From Vitis vinifera (lineage: Eukaryota; Streptophyta; Magnoliopsida; Vitales; Vitaceae), in assembly GCF_030704535.1 (NCBI RefSeq), contig NC_081809.1, positions 265,501-329,500 on the forward strand: a stretch of 64,000 nucleotides of DNA, in the 5' to 3' direction. The notes under the pieces were generated by a model. The model saw only the letters and a list, made by a program, of their open reading frames with translations. It was not told the DNA's origin and did not search any database. Every line of letters starts with the position of its first letter. Positions within the stretch are counted from its first letter, which is position 1. Both the position numbers and the translations under genes were made by a program. This document shows positions 23,311 to 33,902 of the stretch, in pieces.

Positions 23311-24678
23311 GTTAAACTATGCTAAAAGGTTCATCTTCATCTTCATCTTTTTATTTGTTTACAAAAAGCATTGCATTAAACTAATTCAAATCCACTGCCC
23401 CTTCTCAGTTCTCACCTACTCATTAGGGGACAAAACCAGGGTAGGGATTAACTAGTTTTTAAATAACATAATTCTTCCATCATCTTAAGCTATGACTAAC
23501 ATTAAAACTAAGCTTCATGTGGTGTTGCCCCCGGATTCCGGATTTGGGATTCAACGTCTTTGACTCTTGACTCTTGATACAATCACATGGATGGTGAGTC
23601 AAATGAATATACCTGATGATGAAGATGGAGTAGAGTAGAGTGTGGCATGGAGCTTATGGGGGAATATGGAGACCATTTATCGAGTGGACATGTGATTTGG
23701 TTCTGAAGTCCATACACTCCATACTCCATATCAGGATCTGAAAAATGACAAACAAGCCTGCTCGTCCACAATATCATCACTTGGACTTCCCCCTCCTTTT
23801 TAGAGCAGGCAGTGCCTCTTCAATGAAACACCTACCTAACCTCTTCAATCCTTCACGTGCAACATGCAACGCAACAAGGAAAATAAGAATAAAAATTTAA
23901 AAAACGTGGTGCAAATGCTACAATTAAGTCAGCCACATGCAACATCTATCTCCACACTCCACACTACTTTATGGAATTGATGCCTACTCACCATATGTGT
24001 TTTGGTTTTTCCATTTTCTTGCCTCATAAAACCTTCAACAGTTGTGGTCATGGTCCCCAGCTAGCTGCCACTCTTCACTCACAACTCACAATTGCTGTGG
24101 GCCTTTGTTTCTATATGGTGCTAAATGCCCTCTCCCCTATCCAAAACCCCAGCGGCCCAGCTCAGGAAAGGGACCTTAACCCAACCCTGCAATTACTTGC
24201 AGCTAGGGATTTTGTTAATCTTTATAAATTGACTCACTACTCTATATACCTTTGAAGATATCATGGTTTCCCATATGGGTCTGCTCATGGGCCTAACGAC
24301 AGCCCGCCCGTTCTCATGTTTTGAAGCCTGGCCCAAGAACGTTAATAAAAAGTCTCTTCCCCTTGGGATTGCAAATGGGGTGCGATCATCTTGCACCCTA
24401 ATACGACGGGGTTTAGAGAATGGCAAATAGGTTTTAAAAACCCAGTTGGATTCGGGAATTGCCTTTTTTCCATCTAATCATTATGTATCTATTTAAGTAA
24501 AAATAATTAAAATTTTCATTTTTTTTTTCAATGCATATAAAATAATAAAAAATCATTTTTCATAAAATTTATATTATTTACAAAGTATATTTATTTTTAA
24601 CATAATTAAAACTTGCAAAATATTTTTATTTGAAAAAAAATCAAAACATACCAGAAATTCTCCTATCCATCGAGCCAC
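21310..24678. other. Intergenic, AT-rich, between the two copia elements
   Basis: No gene was recognised. From 21720 to 22440 it is very AT-rich. A GC-richer islet lies at 22470-22560 and ends in a donor-like CACAG/GTAATC. A (TTA)n microsatellite is at 23281-23311. An ACACGTGT core (ABRE/G-box-like) lies near 22660. Open frames on both strands are short and unrelated to known families. Confidence 0.4.
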
Positions 24679-24683
24679 CCCAA

Positions 24684-24913
24684 TGAAAGGAAAACCCGTT
24701 GACCTATGTATTTTTGGTAGCAAACACTACCCATATTCTCCACCAATCTCCTCCCAATCTTGTTGTAATATCCATATTTTCTATCAATCTTCTACTACCA
24801 ATCTCGATGGTAATTTACAGCTCACACGTACCTCTTGTAACCTGTATATAATACAATGAATCACAAAGGAATAAAGGGGCTCTTATTTTCCTATTCTTTC
24901 TGTAAACCTAACA
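24684..24913 (+). repeat. Left LTR of copia element B
   Basis: 230 bp, beginning TGAAAGG and ending CCTAACA. It contains a TATA-like TATATAATACAATG segment near its 3' half, likely the element promoter, upstream of an AATAAA-like AGGAATAAA. Confidence 0.93.
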
Positions 24914-24925
24914 TGGTATCAGTGT
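24914..24925 (+). promoter_or_regulatory. Primer binding site of element B
   Basis: TGGTATCAGTGT follows the LTR directly. It matches the plant initiator-methionine tRNA complement (TGGTATCAGAGC) at the first nine positions. Confidence 0.85.
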
Positions 24926-25018
24926 CATACTTGCTATAAGCAAGCTTTGCACAACACGTCCAGCCTTCATCATCATTCCAATTTATTTTTTTTCTCTCTT
25001 TATTCATAATTGTGAATC

Positions 25019-26068
25019 ATGGCTGATGAATTTTCTTCATCCTCTGCAAATCCTATAGTTCTCACAACAGGAAACACTCTTTTATCTCAACCAAACACCC
25101 TCATCTCCATCAATGTTGCCACACAAATGTCATTCAAACTCAGCAAAATGAACTATGCATCTTGGAGAACCCAATTCACTAATCTTTTATTTGGATATGA
25201 TCTGTTGGGCTTCCTCAATGGCACAACTCCTTGTCCTCCCGAAACCATCCTGCAATCTGGTTTTACAACACCTATCTCTAATCCCGAGTGCAAGTTATGG
25301 AAACGACAGGATCGTCTCATTCTCCATGCCATTCTTGCATCAGTCACATGGGTTGTTTCCCCACTTATCTCCTCTGCAACAACTTCTCATGAAGCATGGC
25401 AAAAACTAGAGATCACTTTTGCAAATCGATTACGAACCAGAATGCTTAGTTTACGTAATATTATGATGAAGACAACAAAGGGTTCTCAATCCATTGCTGA
25501 ATACATGCAGACCATCAAAATCATTACCGATGATCTTGCTTTCATGGGCTATCCTCTCAGTGAAGATGAAATTATCCTTCATGTTTTCAATGGGTTGGAC
25601 AATGATTTTAAAGAAATTAGTGCTGCCATTCGAGCCAGAGACTCACCAGTGACATTTGAAGAACTTCATGACAAATTACAGGATCAAGAAACTCTTTTGA
25701 AGCAAGATGACACCAGCAAGGAAGCTCCACCAATCATTGCTCAGTTTCATCACAAATTCTCTAATCATAAAGGAAATAGTGAAAAATCAGGTGGACATCC
25801 GGGAGGCAATTTCAACAACAAAGGATCAACCAATAACTTTGGCAATCGAAATATCTTTGACAATCAGGGAAAAAATATTGTTCAAGGTAATAAAAATTTG
25901 TCCAATCAAGGAAATCACCATCCCCAACAGCATTTCAATTCTTCACAGTATTCTTGGTGTCCCAACAATGGTACCAATCAACGTCGAATTATTTGTCAAC
26001 TATGTGACAAAGCTGGCCACAGTGCCAAGGTATGTCATTCGCGACCACCATCACGCTTCTCACCTTAA
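25019..26068 (+). CDS. Copia element B gag region
   Basis: This is a 349-codon open frame encoding the retrotransposon Gag, which forms the virus-like particle and packages element RNA in the cytoplasm. The N-terminal half resembles the UBN2/copia gag family (NYASWRTQF near residue 45; RTRMLSLRN and SIAEYMQ in the middle). An Asn/Gly/Gln-rich linker follows. A zinc knuckle of C-x2-C-x4-H-x4-C form sits at Cys326, Cys329, His334 and Cys339. The frame ends at TAA 26066-26068, but the same frame stays open straight after it into protease. The stop is therefore probably a point mutation in what was one gag-pol frame. Confidence 0.85.
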   Translation: MADEFSSSSANPIVLTTGNTLLSQPNTLISINVATQMSFKLSKMNYASWRTQFTNLLFGYDLLGFLNGTTPCPPETILQSGFTTPISNPECKLWKRQDRLILHAILASVTWVVSPLISSATTSHEAWQKLEITFANRLRTRMLSLRNIMMKTTKGSQSIAEYMQTIKIITDDLAFMGYPLSEDEIILHVFNGLDNDFKEISAAIRARDSPVTFEELHDKLQDQETLLKQDDTSKEAPPIIAQFHHKFSNHKGNSEKSGGHPGGNFNNKGSTNNFGNRNIFDNQGKNIVQGNKNLSNQGNHHPQQHFNSSQYSWCPNNGTNQRRIICQLCDKAGHSAKVCHSRPPSRFSP

Positions 26069-26416
26069 GCCAACTACATAGCTAATGATCAAGCCAACGA
26101 CAGTGACACTTGGATAATTAACTCTGGTGCCTCTCATCACATCACTTCGGATCTTCAAAATCTTTCACTACAATCTAATTATGGTGGTAATGAGGACATT
26201 ATGATTGGCGATGGTGATGGCATTCCTATAACTCATGTCGGTTCCACCATAATCGAAGCACCCACAACCACTTTTTTGCTTGACAATGTTTTGTGTGCAC
26301 CATTAATTAAAAAAAACCTTCTTTCTGTTTCTCAATTTTGCCATCAAAATAACACATCTATTGAATTTTTTCCTGATTTTTTTACTGTGAAAGATTTGAG
26401 CACGGGGGCATCCTTG
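26069..26416 (+). pseudogene. Copia element B protease and start of integrase, interrupted
   Basis: It continues in the gag frame after one stop codon. The aspartic protease block reads WIINSGASHH, where the catalytic Asp of the usual DSGA is Asn. Downstream, LLSVSQ and the VKDLSTGA block are typical of the protease-integrase linker. The frame stops exactly at a codon boundary where the 5.1-kb insertion begins. Confidence 0.8.
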
Positions 26417-26612
26417 TGTAGACTCTCTATTTTGTCTTCCTCGCACATGTCGTTTATAGCAATTCCCTGGTGGCCCATTAATACTCGTGTAACCTATCTT
26501 TTCTAAGCCACCTCGGAGACTTTGGTTGAAGGATTATCTGACCCCTTATTGTGACCCTTGGTAGCCCTAACTTAGACTTAGGTTTTTCTTGCTTTTTTTT
26601 TAGGATAGCTTT

Positions 26613-27412
26613 TAGGCACCCTAGGCCCACTTAGGCACCCTAGGCCCATTTAGGTAATCCTAGGCCCATTTAGGTATCCTTAGGCCCATTTAGGTACACT
26701 TGGCCCATTAGGCATCACTTTAGGCCCATTTAGACACTTTAGGCCCACTTAGTTACTTTAGGCCCACTTAGATCACTTTAGGCCCATTTAGGTAACCCTA
26801 GGCCCATTTAGGTATCCCTAGGCCCATTTAGGTACACTTGGCCAATTATGCATCACTTTAGGCCCATTTAGGTAACCCTAGGCCCATTAGGCATCACTTT
26901 AGGCCCATTTAGACACTTTAGGCCCACTTAGTTACCCTAGGCCCACTTAGATCACTTTAGGCCCATTTAGCCACTTTATGCTCACTTAGTCACCCTAGGC
27001 CCATTTAGATTACTTTAGGCCCATTTAGGTACACTTGGCCCATTAGGCATCACTTTAGGCCCACTTAGATCACTTTAGGCCCATTTAGGCACCCTAGGCC
27101 CACTTAGTACACCCTAAGCCCATTAGACACACCTAGCCCATTTGGCGTCACCCTAAGCCCACTTAGGCACTTTAGGTTCACTTAGATACACCCTAGGCAC
27201 CTTAGACCTACTTAAGCACCACCCTAAGCCCACTTAGGCACCCTAGGATGATTTAGGCACTTTAGGCCCACTTAGGCACCTTAAGTCAATTTAGGCACCT
27301 TAGGCCCATTTAGGCACCCTAGGCCCATTTAGGCACCTTAGGCCCATTTAGGCACCTTAGGCCAATTTAGGCATTCTAGGCCCATTTAGGCACCTTATGT
27401 CCATTTAGATCA
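26613..27412 (+). repeat. GGCCCA-rich minisatellite in the solo LTR
   Basis: About 35-40 irregular units of roughly 18-25 bp follow the pattern TAGGCCCATTTAGG plus CACC or CACTT. Every unit carries GGCCCA or a close variant (TGGGCC on the other strand). Higher-order blocks recur, for example the series ending in TACACTTGGCCCATTAGGCATCA, written here in parts: TACACTTGGCCC then ATTAGGCATCA. Confidence 0.85.
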
Positions 27413-28131
27413 TTTTTTGCATGGGCATGGTTTGCATGGTTGCATGGCTTGTATGACTTGCAAGACTCGTTTTTGTAAAATCACATTGCTTGAATTTTTT
27501 TTTTACCCTTATATTTTTGTTTATTTTATTTTATTTATTATTTTGTATATTTCTTCATTTATTTTATTTTCCTATTATTTTATCACTTTTCCCTAATACT
27601 TGTCTTTACTTATTTAGTTTAATTTAATAATTTTGTTTAAAAGTTTTCATTATTATTATTATTATTATTATTACTATTACTTTATTAACTTTGAAATTTT
27701 GTAGGAAGTCCACCAATAGAAAGATAAGAAAGTGCCTATGATGTGAAGCTTGGAGTGGGTAGCTACCATATTGGTTCCAAGAGTAGACATATGGAAAAAA
27801 TGAATGGAGCCATGTTATGGGGAAGATTCAGCTTATGTATGAAAAAAGAAATGATGAGCAGCAAAGAAGGTAATGTAATTTGTCTTTTGGAAAAAGAATC
27901 ATGTGATGATGGAAGGAGGATTCAGTAGTGTTTTGGGTTAAAGCATATTTTAAACGGAAAAGGAAAAGAGATGATATATTTTAGGAAGAATTGAGGTGGC
28001 ATATTGAATAGACAGACTGTATTTTGCAAGAAAGAGAGCAGGGGGAATTCATAGAAGGAAAGAAAAGTAAACTCACATGCAAAAAAGGGAGGAGAGGCGT
28101 GATGAAGGGGATTTAGGTTTTTTTTGGGGAA

Positions 28132-28468
28132 TATGAGAAAGACAGTTGAGGAGAGAGGAGGAGGATTTTTTTTGGAGAGGAGAGCTTGAAGATAGAGGGA
28201 GACGTCTGAGGGAGAAAAAAAAAAACTCTAGAGGAATTTTAGGGGATTTTTTTTTTGAACAAGATTCAGAAGAAAATTGTAGACATGGAAATCACTTTTA
28301 TGAGAAAGACAGTTGAGGAGAGAGGAGGAGGATTTTTTTTGGAGAGGAGAGCTTGAAGATAGAGGGAGACGTCTGAGGGAGAAAAAAAAGAGAGCTCTAG
28401 AGGAATTTTAGGGGATTTTTTTTTTGAACAAGATTCAGAAGAAAATTGTAGACATGGAAATCACTTTT
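28132..28468 (+). repeat. Tandem duplication, 2 units of ~168 bp, in the solo LTR
   Basis: 28132-28298 and 28299-28468 are nearly identical. Both run from TATGAGAAAGACAGTTGAGG to GGAAATCACTTTT and differ mainly in an A-run. High identity shows the duplication is younger than the divergence of the other repeats here. Confidence 0.85.
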
Positions 28469-28820
28469 CCGGGTGGAACTTCTAAAGGACACATAGGCTG
28501 ATTCGGGGACTCTTTGTGGTGAAGGAACACACGAGCCAGATCGAAGAAGCAGACACAACTAGACTGAGAAGAAAAAGTGACACAACCGTGAAAGAGGGTA
28601 GTTGCAAGCAAGGTTAGTGTTCTTTGACTTCGTTTTGTTGGATTTAAAATGCAAACGAATGTGAATATATGGTCAGTCCTAATGTGAATGATGCTATGGG
28701 CATGTTTTTATTTATTTGTTAAAGGAAAGGGAATGAAATCATGGATGGTTATAATAAAATTTAATGTCTTCCGATGAGTGTTTTGTTGGATTTGATGTAT
28801 TTATATGAGATGTGTTAATG

Positions 28821-29430
28821 ATTGTTTGAACAAAATATAAATTAAGTTAGGATTTTTAGTTTTTTTGGTTTTTGAATTTATTTTATTTATTTTATTTTAG
28901 TTATCATTATTATTATTGTTAATCTCATGTTACTTTTTGTAGGCATTTGTCTTGGATGATTCGGGATGATAGTTTAAAAATTAGATGTTTTATTCGTTTT
29001 GGATAATTTTGTGATGTTAATGAAAAGTTGAAATATTTTGCAAGTTTTTTTAGTTTTCAATAATTTGGATATTAATGAAAAGTTATATTGTGCTTATTTT
29101 TTTTAGCTTTGGGATAATTCCTGATGATTGTTTGAATAAAATATAAATCAAGTTAGGATTTTTAGTTTTTTTTTTGGTTTTTGAATTTATTTTGTTTATT
29201 TCATTTTAGTTATCATTATTATTATTATTGTTAATCTCATGTTACTTTTTGTAGGCATTTGTCTTGGATGATTCGGGATGATAGTTTAAAAATGAGATGT
29301 TTTATTCGTTTTGGATAATTTTGTGATGTTAATGAAAAGTTGAAATATTTTGCAAGTTTTTTTTTAGTTTTCAATAATTTGGATATTAATGAAAATTTAT
29401 ATTGTGCTTAATTTTTAGTTTTGGGATAAT
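28821..29430 (+). repeat. Tandem duplication, 2 units of ~306 bp, in the solo LTR
   Basis: Both units share TTAGGATTTTTAG, then CTCATGTTACTTTTTGTAGG, then TTGTCTTGGATGATTCGGG and GATAATTTTGTGATG in the same order and spacing. Confidence 0.8.
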
Positions 29431-29858
29431 TCCTGATGATGATGAAAAAGTTTGAATTTTTAAGTGTTTTGATAATTTTTATGATAGCTTTGTTCAAAAA
29501 TAAAAAATAAAAAATCATAATATTTAAATTATTTTAAACATTTTTTGTTCTCTTGGATTAAAATATAAAATAATTGTTTATCTTATTTATAAAATTTATT
29601 ATGTTTTAAAAAAATAATAATAAAAATTCCTGCTCTTTCTAAAATAAAGAGTTGTGAAAATCATCTTCTTGTAAATAAAATAAAATAAAATAAATTATTA
29701 AAGAAAAATTTAAATTATAAAAGATATTCTTACATTAAAAAAAAAATATTTTTAAATTGTCGAATATTTTTTTATGAGGTTTTAACATTGAACTATTTTA
29801 CGTGGAAATCATGGTTTTTTTTTTTTTTCTTTTTGTAAATAATTTTTTTTTTGAAAAT

Positions 29859-30023
29859 ATTTTCTTTGCTTGGAATTAAAGCTTTTTTATTTAAGTAAAT
29901 TAAAACTTCCTTTTATAAATAAAATTCATTAAAACTATAAAAAAATATTTTCTAGGTATGGAATTAAAGCCTCTTTATTTAAGTAAATTGTAACTTCCTT
30001 TTATAAAATTCATTAAAAACTCA

Positions 30024-30059
<36 letters not shown>

Positions 30060-30580
30060 TTAATACTCATGGAATATTTCCTTTATAAAAGTGATAACAT
30101 TTATTTATTTATTTATTTTTATTTTTTTTGCGAATAAATATTTTCTTTGCATGGAATTAAAGTCTTTTTATTTAAATAAATTAAAACTTCCTTTTATAAA
30201 ATACATTAAAACTATGGAATCAATTATCATTATTATTATTATTTTTAATACTCATGAAAAATTTCCTTTATAAAAGTGATAACATTTATTTTGCGAATAA
30301 ATTTTTTTAAATATTTTCTTTGCATGGAATTAAAGTTTTTTTTATTTAAATAAATTAAAACTTCCTTTTATAAAATTCATTAAAACTATGGAATCAATTA
30401 TCATTATTATCATTATTATTTTCAATACTCATGAAATATTTCCTTTATAAAAGTGATAACATTTATTTTCTTGTGAACAAACTTTTTAAAAAAAATATAT
30501 ATTTTCTTTGTACGAAATTAAAGCTTTTTTATTAAGTAAATTAAAACTTCCTTTTTATAAATAAAATTCATTAAAACTGT
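29859..30580 (+). repeat. Degenerate repeat, about 5 units of 90-190 bp, in the solo LTR
   Basis: The shared core is ATTTTCTTTG, TGGAATTAAAG, AAATTAAAACTTCC and ATTCATTAAAACT, seen near 29859, 29949, 30135, 30310 and 30500. Three units also carry an (ATT)n stretch and ATTTCCTTTATAAAAGTG. The longest (ATT)n run is at about 30026-30060. Confidence 0.7.
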
Positions 30581-31560
30581 CGAATAAATGATTCTTTTTT
30601 TCTAATAATCATGAATTTTTTATTTTTTATTTTTTTTTATTTTTTTACGAAAGTAATAACATTTAATTCTAGGCTATATTTGTGTATATCAATTGGGGAA
30701 TTGGTGAAACCCCTACATAAGAAAATCTTTTCAAAAATTATTTTTGTTGCCACTTTTGTCACTTGATGAAATTATGTCTATCTTTTTTTAGGAATTATAT
30801 ACAAGATGAGTGTGATAATTAGTGTTTTCATATACTTTGATAATTTCTGTTATGCTAATTAGATAACGAACATACTAGGATTTCTATATTTTATTATTTA
30901 TTATCTAACCCCTCATGTCTTATGGAAGCGCATTATAAGTTATCTATGTTATCTAGGTACGCCCCCTATCACCTACTTTCTAAATTTTGTAAACAATTCA
31001 TGTCACTGTGAAATATGCATATGTTTGATAATCCTTAGGTGCTTAGATGTACGCTAGATTCGCTATGATTAAATACATGTTGTGTGCTATACTTCTATAC
31101 TAAGTTTGATGTTTTATGATAGTGCTTGAGAAGTGGTCCGGGTACGTATCTTAACCTTCCTTTATTGTAATTTGATCTTGTTTGGCATGCTATTTTTTAG
31201 AACCACCTAGCCTACTTAGGTATCCATAGTTAGCCGATTAATTGCCACATTCCCCTTAACTTAGTTAGTAGAGACCTTTATAGGGCTTAGAGGGGTACTA
31301 CCTTTTAAAGGTACCTTCCCAATAGGTAACCTGATCCCCAAATCTAGATTCAGGTTTTTCAAAGACATGCCTTTTTCCCAAAAATTATGGAGTCATTTTT
31401 TAGGGTTTTTCTTTCTTGTTTTATTTTCCCTTTAAAATAAAAATAAAATAAGTGGCGACTCCAATTTTTTCCAAAACTAAAATCTTCATTTTTCCAAAAT
31501 AGAAAGCGAGTCTCGCCGATCGAGTGAGGGCGCACGTGAGAAATGCGGGTCCACACCTTG

Positions 31561-32592
31561 GTGCGAGGCCAGAATAAAGGAAATGTCTATGAGTGGTCAA
31601 CGTCATCCACAACCTCCACAACCAAACCACATGCCTTTCTCGCCAACAAATCCACCATGAAGTCTTGGCATTGTCGTCTTGGTCACCCTTCATCTCAAGT
31701 CCTCACCAAGCTAGTATCTACTCAATCTCTACCTATGTCTGCACCTCGTATCTTCTCTTCTCATTGTGACTCTTTCCTTAGTAATAAAAGTCACAAATTG
31801 CCTTTTGGTGCCTCATCAATCTCGTGTACTAGGCCATTAGAAATTATTTACACAGATGTTTGGGGTCCTGCACCAATAATTTCATATGATCATTATCGTT
31901 ATTATGTGATTTTTGTGGACTATTTTACAAAATATACATGGCTCTATCCACTTAAACATAAATCTGATGTCACTTCTATCTTTGAACGTTTCAAAACTAT
32001 TGTAGAAAATTACTTTGCAACCACCATACAAACAGTTTATTCTGATGGTGGTGGAGAGTATCAAAGTCTCAGTCATGTCCTTTCTCATTTTGGTATTCAA
32101 TATCTTAAGTCACCACCTCATACACCTCAAGTCGTTGGTATAGCAGAACGTAAACATCGTCATGTGGTTGAAACTGGACTTGCTCTTCTCCATCATGTGT
32201 TAATGCCACTTTACTTTTGGACTTTTGCATTCCAAACAACAACCTATCTTATTAATAGGCTGCCAACTCCAATTTTGGGTCACCAATCTCCTTTTGAAAA
32301 ACTTTTCAAGAAACGTCCCAACTACACAAAATTGCGAGTATTTGGATGCTTGTGTGACCCCTGGCTTCGTCTCTATGCGTATCACAAACTTGATCCTCGT
32401 TCTTGTCCTTGTGTGTTCATTGGTTACTCCTTAGAACATAATGTTTATCATTGTTTTGATCTTGTGTCCCATAAACTCTTTGTCTCCCGTCATGTTGCAT
32501 TTGTGGAATCAGAATTCCCTTTTCATACTCTCGTTTTAAAGACAGATAGGGTCACAAACACAAGCCTCTCCCATTGGTCTCTCCTTGACTAA
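31561..32592 (+). pseudogene. Copia element B integrase region
   Basis: It resumes the polyprotein frame after the nested LTR. The His/Cys zinc domain is WHCRLGH with CDSF, where the second Cys of the usual CxxC is Phe. The core has the three acidic catalytic positions: Asp in IYTDVWGP, Asp in YSDGGGEY and Glu in GIAERKHRH. The C-terminal block (LRVFGCLC, CVFIGYS) follows, then a stop at 32590-32592. Integrase joins element cDNA to host DNA; this copy cannot be made as part of a full polyprotein. Confidence 0.85.
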
Positions 32593-32649
32593 CCTACCCA
32601 CTTTACAATTCCGCATGCCCATACATTCTCATCTCGTTCATCTCCAAGT

Positions 32650-33686
32650 CTGACATCTCATTTTTCATCCATCGCCAAAAAGAGTTCATCGTGTTCCTTC
32701 TTGTTTATGTGGACGACATCATCATCACCGACACCTCCTCTCAACAGGTCCAACTGTTTATTACCATCCTGGCTCATTGTTTTTCCCTCAAAGATCTTGG
32801 TCATTTGGCATACTTCCTTGGAGTTGAAGCCATACATACTTCCTCCGGCCTCTTCCTTTCTCAGTACAAGTACATTCGTGACCTACTAGAGAAACATAAT
32901 ATGCTTGGTGCTAATGCAGTTTCCACCCCGATCTCCTCCACTATGTCCCTTAAGTTGCATGATGAGGCCCCTCCAGCTAATCCCACTAAATATCGTCAAG
33001 TCATTGGTTCTATGCAGTATCTTTCTCTCACTCGACCTGATATCTCTTTTGCAGTGAACAAGCTCTCTCAGTTCATGCACTGCCCATCCACTACTAATTA
33101 GTCTATAGTTAAGAGGGTTTTTCGGTATCTCAAAGGCACTATTCATCTTGGCCTATTTCTTCGAAAGCACTCACCACTCATTCTCCATGCCCTTGCAGAT
33201 GCTGATTGGGCAGGAAACTCTGATGATCGCACTTCCACATTAGCCTATGTTGTGTTTCTTGGGTATAACCTAATTAGTTGGAGCTCTAAGAAACAAAAAA
33301 CAGTGGCTCGATCCTCCACTGAAGCGGAATGTCGAGTTGTTGCTACCACCGCAACTGAAATCAATTGGGTGCAGAACCTACTTTATGAATTTCAGGCCCA
33401 ATCTCCCTCAACTCCAACAATTTACTACGACAATGTGGGCGCTACATATGTGTGTGTCAATCCTGTCTTTCATTCTTGCATGAAACACATTGCCATTGAC
33501 TTCCACTTTGTTCGTGATCAGGTGTCCAAGAAGTTGCTACATGTTTCTCATATTCATACTTCTGACCAACTTGCTGACTCTCTCACAAAGCCCTTACCTC
33601 ACCTTCAATTTTTAAATCATCGTTCCAAGATTGGCATCCAAGATGGAGGCTCAATCTTGCGGGGGCATGAAAGGAAAACCCATTGA
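32650..33686 (+). pseudogene. Copia element B reverse transcriptase remnant and RNase H
   Basis: The remnant starts only a few residues before the YVDD catalytic box (LLVYVDDIII), so most of the fingers and palm that precede it are missing. Relative to intact copia elements roughly 250-300 residues are gone between the integrase end and here. The connection domain (DLGHLAYFLGVE) and RPDISFAVNKLSQF are present. A TAG follows near 33100. RNase H (DNVGA, HIAIDFHFVRD, LADSLTKPLP) ends the frame. The element is inactive. Confidence 0.85.
33654..33667 (+). promoter_or_regulatory. Polypurine tract of element B
   Basis: ATCTTGCGGGGGCA abuts the right LTR directly, the position expected for plus-strand priming. 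The G-run is the purine core. Confidence 0.75.
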
Positions 33687-33897
33687 CCTATATATTTTTT
33701 ATAGCAAACACTACCCATATTCTCCACCAATCTCCTACCAATCTTGTTGTAATATCCATATTTTCTATCAATCTTCTACTATCAATCTCGGTGGTAATTT
33801 ACAACTCACACATACCTTTTGTAACCTGTATATAATACAATGAATCACAAAGGAATAAAATGGCTCTTATTTTTCTATTCTTTCTGTAAACTTAACA
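33668..33897 (+). repeat. Right LTR of copia element B
   Basis: 230 bp, the same length as the left LTR and with the same TG and CA ends. It differs from it at about 14 positions, mostly transitions. Confidence 0.93.
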
Positions 33898-33902
33898 CCC
33901 AA

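Larger units (their letters stand above)
26417..31555 (+). mobile_element. Giant solo LTR, Tat/Ogre-like Ty3/gypsy, nested in element B
   Basis: 5139 bp starting TGTAGACTC and ending GGGTCCACA (TG...CA), flanked by a perfect CCTTG duplication (26412-26416 and 31556-31560). There is no gag or pol similarity in any frame. The right end carries AGTGGCGACTCCA and GAGTCTCGCC, motifs I associate with LTR ends of large Tat/Ogre-type elements. With one CCTTG removed, the host element frame is continuous across the junction, proving insertion into a then-open frame. A solo LTR left by LTR-LTR recombination fits best. A non-autonomous element with very short, unrecognised LTRs is the alternative. Interior repeats are listed separately. 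Confidence 0.75.
24684..33897 (+). mobile_element. Ty1/copia LTR retrotransposon (element B), with nested insertion
   Basis: Two 230-bp LTRs with TG...CA ends and a perfect CCCAA target duplication (24679-24683 and 33898-33902) define the element exactly. A tRNA-iMet-type primer site, TGGTATCAGTG, follows the left LTR without a gap, and a G-rich polypurine tract (GCGGGGGCA) abuts the right LTR. Removing the nested insertion (26417-31555) leaves about 4.1 kb, slightly short for copia because part of reverse transcriptase is deleted. The LTRs differ at about 14 of 230 positions by eye, so the insertion is not recent. Confidence 0.95.

Noticed and set aside
27743..27928. Short frame inside the giant solo LTR
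   Set aside because: Lies in non-coding LTR DNA, with no similarity to gag, pol or host genes.
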